Made by a program: the position numbers and the translations under genes. The notes beneath the pieces are model-generated. The model worked only from the letters and a program-made list of their open reading frames with translations, did not search any database and was not told the DNA's origin. From Poseidonibacter parvus (lineage in GTDB: Bacteria; Campylobacterota; Campylobacteria; Campylobacterales; Arcobacteraceae), in the NCBI RefSeq assembly GCF_001956695.1, contig NZ_CP019070.1:1488001-1552000 (forward strand): a DNA stretch of 64,000 nucleotides, given 5' to 3'. Of this stretch, positions 58,880 to 64,000 are shown in pieces; positions within the stretch are counted from its first letter, which is position 1; each line of letters begins with the position of its first letter.

Positions 58880-60040
58880 TTAAGTAGTAGTACTAAAAGT
58901 TAAATTTCCATATTTATAATATGCGGCACAAGCACCTTCGCTACTTACCATACATGAACCAACAGGAGATGTAGGTTTACAGGCTGTACCAAAAATAGTA
59001 CACTCTTTTGGTTTAGCCATTCCTCTTAATATATCCCCACAAATACAAAGTTTATGGTCTTCTATTTGGGAGATTGGAAGTACACTTGAATAAACTTTTT
59101 CAGCATCATATTGTGCATATTCATCTCTTAACTTTAATCCACTATCAGGAACATTACCAATTCCTCTCCATCTAAACAAACTCATTTTTTCAAAATAAGT
59201 ATTTATCAAGTCTTGGGCTTTTAAATTACCATCATAACTCACTACTCTTTTGTATTGTATTTCAAGCTCACATCTTTTTTCTAAAAACTGTTTAATTATC
59301 ATACTAATACCCTGCATAGCATCTACAGGTTCAAATCCAGTTACAACAACTGGACGTTCATAATCTTTTGGAAACTTTTCATAGATTTTAGATCCAGAGA
59401 TAACACTTACATGACTAGGTCCTAAGAAAGCATCAATTTCATTATTATAAGAATCTACATGAACATCTCGACTATCAATAAGTTCAACCATTACTTCAGG
59501 AACTGTTACATGATTTATATGAAATAAAATGTTTTTTATTTTTTTACTTATAACTTCTTTAACAAGAACTGCTGTCATAGGAGTAGTTGTTTCAAAACCA
59601 ATAGCAAAAAAGATTACCTTCTTATCAGGGTTTTCATGAGCTATTTTAATACACTCCATAGGTGAATAAACAAAACGAACATCAGCACCTTTTGCTCTAG
59701 CATCTTGTAAACTACCATTTGATCCTGGTATTTTTATCATATCACCTAATGTTACTAAAATAACATTTTCTTGCATTGATAAAACATATGCATGATCAAT
59801 TCTTTCTTTTGGCATAATACATACAGGACAACCAGGTCCATGAATAAAGTTTATATTTGATGGAAGAAGCTGAGGTAAACCAAATTTCATAATCGTATGC
59901 GTGTGACCACCACATACTTCCATAATATTAATAGGTCTTTTTAACTTTTTTGCATCTTCTGCAATAATTTTGGCGTATGCTTTAATTGTTTTGGCATCAC
60001 GAAAATCATCATAGAGGTTTTTGAGTTCAAGTTCCTTCAT
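58880..60040 (-). CDS. hypD: Hydrogenase maturation factor HypD
   Basis: Iron-sulfur scaffold on which Fe(CN)2CO is built with HypC. The 386-residue protein has VCGGHTHTIMKFGLPQLLP, GPGCPVCI and the C-terminal cysteine cluster region (CICGDIL). I take the ATG at 60040, preceded by GGAG, overlapping hypC by 14 bases. A longer frame to 60124 would lie mostly over hypC and has a non-homologous start. Cluster cysteines are intact. Confidence 0.94.
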   Translation of the reverse strand: MKELELKNLYDDFRDAKTIKAYAKIIAEDAKKLKRPINIMEVCGGHTHTIMKFGLPQLLPSNINFIHGPGCPVCIMPKERIDHAYVLSMQENVILVTLGDMIKIPGSNGSLQDARAKGADVRFVYSPMECIKIAHENPDKKVIFFAIGFETTTPMTAVLVKEVISKKIKNILFHINHVTVPEVMVELIDSRDVHVDSYNNEIDAFLGPSHVSVISGSKIYEKFPKDYERPVVVTGFEPVDAMQGISMIIKQFLEKRCELEIQYKRVVSYDGNLKAQDLINTYFEKMSLFRWRGIGNVPDSGLKLRDEYAQYDAEKVYSSVLPISQIEDHKLCICGDILRGMAKPKECTIFGTACKPTSPVGSCMVSSEGACAAYYKYGNLTFSTTT

Positions 60041-60353
60041 TACTCTTAATCTCCTCAGTATATGTTGCTCCACGCGCTGCACATTCATCATCTTCAAGAA
60101 TTGCTCTTTGCCTTTCTTCTTCATCCATGTGATTTAATATTTCTTTATATGTATCAATAGAAGATAAAGCTTCTTCCTCATCAATTTTATTCATAACAAA
60201 ACCAATATGTAAAAGTACATAATCTCCTAAACTTACATCACCATCTTCCATCATCATTAGATTAGCATCACGTTTCACACCCATTGTATCAACAGTACAC
60301 ATTGTTTCATCTTCTGAGATTTTAACCACTTTACTTGGAATTGATAAACACAT
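60027..60353 (-). CDS. hypC: Hydrogenase maturation chaperone HypC
   Basis: Small chaperone carrying iron with HypD. Starts MCLSIPSKVV with the essential cysteine at position 2. The core ends near residue 75, and the 108-residue length is longer than usual; the last 30 or so residues are an acidic charged tail (DEEERQRAILEDDECAARG). The tail carries an extra cysteine. It lies 1 base after hypB. Confidence 0.93.
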   Translation of the reverse strand: MCLSIPSKVVKISEDETMCTVDTMGVKRDANLMMMEDGDVSLGDYVLLHIGFVMNKIDEEEALSSIDTYKEILNHMDEEERQRAILEDDECAARGATYTEEIKSNEGT

Positions 60354-60354
60354 A

Positions 60355-61179
60355 TTAGCCTCTCATTTTACGTTTAAATTCTATCCAATTGGCAACTGCT
60401 TTAACAGAATTTAAATCATTCACATTTACTTCTAAAATATCAACACTTGGTTTTAATCTTCTAGCTTCTGCTTTTTCTGCTTCTATATCATATTTGAAAT
60501 GTGGCAATAAATCTGTTTTAGTAATAAGTACTAAATCAGCTTGACGGAACATCACAGGATATTTAGCAATTTTATCTTCACCTTCAGGTACTGAAACAAG
60601 TACTATATTTAAGTGTGTTCCTACATCATATGAGGCTGGACATACAAGATTTCCAACATTTTCTACAAAACAAATATCTATATCATTAAGTGGCATATGA
60701 TGTAAACCTTTATGTACCATAAAAGCATCCAAGTGACATGCTGTACCTGTTTGTATTTGTTCAGCGTGTATTCCTTTAGCACGTAAACGATTTGCATCTC
60801 GTTCAGTTTCTAAATCACCTTCTATAACTCCAAATTTAAACTCTGCAACGTCACTTAGGTATTCTAATAGTGTTGTTTTACCAGAACCTGGACTAGACAT
60901 AAGATTAACACCTAAAATTTTATTATCTTCTAAATGCTTTCTATTATGATTTGCTTCTTGATCATTTTTATCTAATATTTTTTGAATAACAGAAATAGTT
61001 TTTGTATCGTTTAACTGAGGGTTATGATGCAAATGTTCATGCGCTTTTTGATGATCACTAGATTTATTTTCTTCATCTGTCATTTTTTCATGAGAATGAA
61101 ATGTTTTTCCGCCATCATGACTATGTTCATGAGCGTGTTCATCCATTCCTCTTATACTACATCCACAATCTGTACACAT
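60355..61179 (-). CDS. hypB: Hydrogenase nickel-insertion GTPase HypB
   Basis: GTPase that loads nickel into HypA. The 274-residue protein has an N-terminal CxxCGC metal motif (MCTDCGCSIRG), a His-rich stretch (about 14-60) that may store nickel, and the G domain with P-loop SSPGSGKTTL, the CHLDAF nickel site and the TKTDLLPH G4 motif. It follows the nickel permease gene by 10 bases in the same operon. Confidence 0.95.
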   Translation of the reverse strand: MCTDCGCSIRGMDEHAHEHSHDGGKTFHSHEKMTDEENKSSDHQKAHEHLHHNPQLNDTKTISVIQKILDKNDQEANHNRKHLEDNKILGVNLMSSPGSGKTTLLEYLSDVAEFKFGVIEGDLETERDANRLRAKGIHAEQIQTGTACHLDAFMVHKGLHHMPLNDIDICFVENVGNLVCPASYDVGTHLNIVLVSVPEGEDKIAKYPVMFRQADLVLITKTDLLPHFKYDIEAEKAEARRLKPSVDILEVNVNDLNSVKAVANWIEFKRKMRG

Positions 61180-61189
61180 ATTTAATCTC

Positions 61190-61834
61190 CTATCCTAATA
61201 AAATATTTGTTCCTACAATAAGTGAAATAATACCTACTATAGAAAATGTTCGTCTTACATTTGTAAGACTACCTAAAAATCTTTGATTTATATAAAGCAT
61301 GAAAAGTCCAAATACTCCAAAAATAAGCATAACACCTAAAGTAAATGCAGCAACCATTGTCAAATCAACAGTACCATTACTAACAGCACCTAATGTAATA
61401 AGCATACCTCTTACACCACCTGCTCCCATTAGAAGTCCTAAGCTAAGAGAAGAAGTCATAGCAGTAGAATCATTATTATGCTCATGTGATTTACCAAAGT
61501 AAATGTGAATATGTTCTTTATTTTCATGGCTATGCTTTTGTAATTGAATACGCTTAGTTATTACCATAAAGAGTAAATATACTCCCATTCCTATAATAAC
61601 TGTTGCAGAAACAATATCTCCATATGCTAATAGTTCTTCTGAAATTTCTACAGATTCTAATAGTTTTGCAAAAATAAAAAGACTTACTCCATGTCCTAAA
61701 GCAAATAAAAATGTTATAAGTAGTGTTTTTCTTTGATTTTTTCCAACAGAAAAATCAGCTATAGCACTAAGATGATCAGGACCAAAAGCATGAAGTATTC
61801 CATACCAAAATATAACAAGTAAAGTTAATTCCAT
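61190..61834 (-). CDS. Nickel/cobalt permease-like protein (NiCoT/NicO type)
   Basis: A 214-residue membrane protein with six or so helices. The first helix contains HAFGPDHLSAI, a variant of the HxxxxDH motif of nickel transporters, followed by FALGHGVSLFIFA. The loop carries a His-rich stretch (KHSHENKEHIHIYFG) able to bind nickel. As first gene of the hyp operon it probably feeds nickel to HypA/HypB, though export cannot be ruled out. I use the ATG at 61834, with GGAGAG ahead; a frame upstream to 61864 has no ribosome site. Confidence 0.78.
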   Translation of the reverse strand: MELTLLVIFWYGILHAFGPDHLSAIADFSVGKNQRKTLLITFLFALGHGVSLFIFAKLLESVEISEELLAYGDIVSATVIIGMGVYLLFMVITKRIQLQKHSHENKEHIHIYFGKSHEHNNDSTAMTSSLSLGLLMGAGGVRGMLITLGAVSNGTVDLTMVAAFTLGVMLIFGVFGLFMLYINQRFLGSLTNVRRTFSIVGIISLIVGTNILLG

Positions 61835-61913
61835 ATATTCTCTCCAAAATGAATGTTTATTCATTATAATAGTATTTAATAATTAAATATTTATTAAGAA
61901 ATTTACTTCTACT

Positions 61914-61933
61914 CTATTTTAGGAACTAAATAG
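61914..61933. promoter_or_regulatory. Short inverted repeat between the hyp operon and the zinc-ribbon gene
   Basis: Arms CTATTT and AAATAG with 8 bases between, in the 80-base gap between the divergent nickel permease and zinc-ribbon genes. A larger AT palindrome lies at about 61876-61898. These could bind a regulator, but the area is so AT-rich that chance is a fair explanation. Confidence 0.25.
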
Positions 61934-61944
61934 TATAATAATTA

Positions 61945-62568
61945 ATGAAATGTATCTATTGTAATCATCCTCATACTTATGCACTTGCCAATACGCAAAG
62001 AAAATGCAGTAAATGTAAAAGAAAATTTAGCCTGAAAAAAATACAAAGAGAAGAAAGAGTTTTCGACCATTTTAAAAAAGGTGACACAGCAAGACAAACA
62101 GCTATTAGTACTAAAATGCACTTTTTAACTATTCAAAATTACTTTGAAAAATTTAGAAAGAATATTGCAATTTATGCAGATGAAATATATCAAAAAAATT
62201 CTCATAGAGTAACAAACTATGATGAATATCTTTATTTACCAAGAAGTCTTCAAATTGAAACAAATATAGATAAACTTCAACATTTTCTCACATTTTGTTA
62301 TGATGATACGATTTATAATATAATGATGCCTAAGAAAAAACTATCATTGATTAAAGATGATGATGAAAAAGAGCATAAGCTTTTAATGAAATATCTTAAA
62401 TTTAATACAATATCAAAGCTTTCAAAATCTCAAAATACTATTACAAGGTTTTGGGATTATTTTGAAGAGTTTATTTGCCGTTACAAAGGTGTGAGTGATG
62501 AAAAGTTTATTTTTTATCTTAAAGAAGCTGAATGGAGATTTAACCTTCAAAGAAAAAATATAGAATAA
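61945..62568 (+). CDS. Zinc-ribbon/HTH protein related to transposase N-termini
   Basis: A 207-residue protein divergent from the hyp operon. The N-terminus has a zinc ribbon (CIYCNHPHTY with KCSKCKRKFS) like those of the IS1595-type transposase family. An HTH-like stretch (TARQTAISTKMHFLTIQNYF) follows. There is no DDE catalytic domain and no inverted repeats nearby, so it is not a working transposase as seen. Its position suggests use as a DNA-binding regulator of the hyp cluster, which is inference. Confidence 0.6.
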   Translation: MKCIYCNHPHTYALANTQRKCSKCKRKFSLKKIQREERVFDHFKKGDTARQTAISTKMHFLTIQNYFEKFRKNIAIYADEIYQKNSHRVTNYDEYLYLPRSLQIETNIDKLQHFLTFCYDDTIYNIMMPKKKLSLIKDDDEKEHKLLMKYLKFNTISKLSKSQNTITRFWDYFEEFICRYKGVSDEKFIFYLKEAEWRFNLQRKNIE

Positions 62569-62585
62569 TTTAAAGGAATACATAT

Positions 62586-62834
62586 ATGAAACACCCAGTG
62601 AGAACTTACCTAAAAAAAGGTGAAACTTATCAATTCTGTACTTGTGGACAAAGTGAAGATGGCGTACTTTGTGATGGAAGTCATAAAGGTACTGATTTAA
62701 CTCCAAAAGAGTTCATAGCTACGAGAAATGCCGAATTTTTATTATGTCTATGTAAAAACAGTACCTGTACACCTTTTTGTGATGGAGCACATGCAAAACG
62801 TGAGAAATTGGACTTAGATTTTTTATTAGAATAA
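62586..62834 (+). CDS. Double CDGSH iron-sulfur protein
   Basis: An 82-residue protein with two CDGSH-type [2Fe-2S] motifs, CTCG then CDGSHKG, and CLCKNSTC then CDGAHAK. Each has three cysteines and one histidine. Such small proteins are proposed as redox or cluster carriers. Its ribosome site is AAAGGAATACAT. It lies 17 bases after the zinc-ribbon gene and is on the same strand, so it is the second gene of the divergent transcript opposite hyp. Confidence 0.87.
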   Translation: MKHPVRTYLKKGETYQFCTCGQSEDGVLCDGSHKGTDLTPKEFIATRNAEFLLCLCKNSTCTPFCDGAHAKREKLDLDFLLE

Positions 62835-63044
62835 ACAAAAGTATTTAATATTTTAAAGGAATTTAGGTGAAACTTTAAATAACTGATTTGAAAAGTACTA
62901 TTTAGTTATTCCATAATTCTTTAAAACTTATGGAACTTTGTAGTTTTTAATTTTTGAACACTTTGTGGAACAGGAAAACTCACTTGAGTGTTTTCTGTTC
63001 CAAACATAAGAGGTTTTGTAACTTTTTCTAAGTTTCAAACTAAA
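62835..63044. repeat. Non-coding gap with nested inverted repeats
   Basis: No gene is seen. The main feature is a near-perfect hairpin at 62967-63001 (GGAACAG with CTGTTCC, with an inner CTCA/TGAG tip). It is nested in an outer pair, CTTATGGAAC (62927-62936) and GTTCC-AAA-CATAAG (62997-63010). A third hairpin, AAATAACT with AGTTATT, lies at 62877-62910. They may end the CDGSH transcript or be the remains of a small mobile repeat. Confidence 0.45.
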
Positions 63045-63272
63045 TTATTGTTTCTCTTGCATCTTTTCTATCATTTGTTCTTTTAGTTCTTGAAGTTTTT
63101 GTTCTTGTGTAACTGAACCTGCAATGATTCCTGCAGATAATAGTAAGATAAAAATAGCAGCTAGTAAACTAAAAATATGAGATAGTATTTTCCCTTTTTG
63201 TTTTTTATTAGCTAAATACTTATATAGAAGTACCCAAACTAAGATGAATAATATAAATGGAATAACTTTCAT
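63045..63272 (-). CDS. Small membrane protein of unknown function
   Basis: A 75-residue protein with two membrane helices (residues about 3-20 and 31-54) and a charged C-terminal tail (EQKLQELKEQMIEKMQEK) that looks like a coiled coil. No family recognised. A plausible ribosome site (AAAGGAAATAA) precedes the ATG at 63272. Confidence 0.6.
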   Translation of the reverse strand: MKVIPFILFILVWVLLYKYLANKKQKGKILSHIFSLLAAIFILLLSAGIIAGSVTQEQKLQELKEQMIEKMQEKQ

Positions 63273-63762
63273 TTATTTCCTTTTTTTGTAAATTATAGCA
63301 AATACATTTACAATAAGAAATATAATACTATTGGTATAGCTATAACACTAAAAACGGTATTTTGAGAATGTTCAACAATTCAACTCTTTTTGGAACAAGC
63401 TTTTCATTAGTAAAAACTGCTTAAAATATAAGAGGTTGTTGAGAAAGATATTATGATGAATTTGATTACATAGATATTATAAAGCAAATAAAATATATTA
63501 AATTATGTGCTTGAAATAAATATAGAATATATATTGTTTATTGATATATGAAAACCCACACATATAGAAATTTATTTTCGTATTCCAATCCGATAATGTT
63601 TTCATACATACATATAATAGTACTTTCTTGATTATGCAAAGTTATCGATAGGCGACGGTGAACAGATGATTTAAAATTAGTCTTAAAAAAGTTATATATT
63701 CTATTTTATTTTTATTAGATTTAAAGAGAATTTAAACACTTCCTTGGAATGAAATCAATTTA
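63273..63762 (+). other. 490-base gap with possible coding relics
   Basis: No intact gene. On the plus strand, MFNNSTLFGTSFSLVKTA from an ATG at about 63369 runs into a stop. It is followed at 63443-63514 by ERYYDEFDYIDIIKQIKYIK and LCA with a stop, in the same frame, interrupted by two stops. The segment ATAAGAGGTT also occurs at 63005, suggesting this and the preceding gap share an ancestor. A GC-richer patch (GATAGGCGACGGTGAACAG) lies at about 63647-63665. I cannot name the parent gene. Confidence 0.35.
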
Positions 63763-64000
63763 TCATTCAAATAAAAAATGAGTATATAAAATTGTACCCC
63801 ATGTTACTACAAATATAAAAATACTTATAAACACCACAGTACTTCCAACATCTTTAGCTCTACCTGCCATTTCATGATGTTCAAGAGTAACAAGGTCAAC
63901 AACTCTTTCAATAGCACTATTTATAGCTTCTGCTAAAAGCATTCCTGTTAAACTAGTAAACATTAAAAGTTTACTAATTATTGTTACATCTATTATAAAA
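63763..64000 (-). CDS. dgkA: Diacylglycerol kinase, partial (start outside the window)
   Basis: Membrane lipid kinase that recycles diacylglycerol from membrane-derived oligosaccharide or LPS turnover. The visible 79 codons contain the active-site helix with EAINSAIERVVDL, the HHEMAGRAKDVGST motif and the last membrane helix. The frame remains open to the window edge (IIDVTIISKLL precedes the first ATG at 63963), so about 35-45 N-terminal residues are missing. Confidence 0.92.
   Translation of the reverse strand, partial: FIIDVTIISKLLMFTSLTGMLLAEAINSAIERVVDLVTLEHHEMAGRAKDVGSTVVFISIFIFVVTWGTILYTHFLFE

Noticed and set aside
60041-60124. Longer hypD frame starting at 60124
   Set aside because: The added residues lie over hypC and are not HypD-like. 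The ATG at 60040 has GGAG ahead and gives a normal length.
61835-61864. Upstream start for the nickel permease at 61864
   Set aside because: No ribosome site, and the ATG at 61834 has a strong GGAGAG.
63498-63605. 36-codon minus-strand frame beginning MKTLSDWNTKINF
   Set aside because: No ribosome site, no recognisable motif, and it lies in a relic region.

Overview
The window is AT-rich, densely coded chromosomal DNA that fits an Arcobacter-type member of the Campylobacterota (Epsilonproteobacteria). The grounds are a single XerH-type recombinase next to a dif-like site, a 6S-like RNA directly upstream of purD, the nudH-lysC pairing, the CJM1_0395-type putative metalloprotease and AAGGA-like ribosome sites. 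Genus level is inference; no 16S gene is present, and I saw no rRNA, tRNA, CRISPR array or intact insertion sequence.

Layout. 1-1607 (minus): lysC (3' end outside the window) and rppH/nudH. 1663-6446 (plus): hemW, prmC, prlC and two unknown genes. 6459-7600: xerH and an upstream palindrome that looks like its dif site. Gene direction switches here: leftward genes then run unbroken to 29519, as expected if replication forks meet at this point. 7621-12696: chemotaxis operon cheY-cheA-cheR-cheD-cheB. 12775-29519: housekeeping block (pnp, a phosphoribosyltransferase, lptD, an RDD protein, purD with 6S RNA, hemD, a SulP transporter, der, hpf, ftsK, lpxD, ilvH, ilvI).

29669-47448 is mixed. It holds a short flagellin-like protein, ppx/gppA, pssA, a membrane diguanylate cyclase, a second SulP transporter, a trio of a putative HExxH protease, a tiny flagellar-axial-like protein and thioredoxin 2, then a homocysteine methyltransferase homologue, DUF523, ttcA, a GNAT enzyme, moeA, a YpfJ-type peptidase, a Cys-rich permease, rmuC, an M48 protease, a second diguanylate cyclase, a NucT-like nuclease and ybgC. 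47449-54408 is a signalling block with gene decay: a frame-broken gene relic, a chemoreceptor, a PAS-PAS-GGDEF-EAL protein, and a two-component pair whose histidine kinase is frameshifted.

54549-62834 is a [NiFe]-hydrogenase maturation cluster. It has a maturation protease on the plus strand, then a convergent operon running nickel permease-hypB-hypC-hypD-hypE-hypX-hypA-DUF695/RraB protein, with a divergent zinc-ribbon/HTH gene and a CDGSH iron-sulfur gene at its head. No hydrogenase structural genes lie in the window. 62835-63762 is mostly non-coding with inverted repeats and possible coding relics, and the window ends inside dgkA.

The observations most worth checking are the dif/terminus, the 6S RNA, two genes whose best start codons are AUA (ftsK) and AUU (39174), the split histidine kinase, the tiny axial-like protein, and the FGFFDD-type repeats in the CheA linker.
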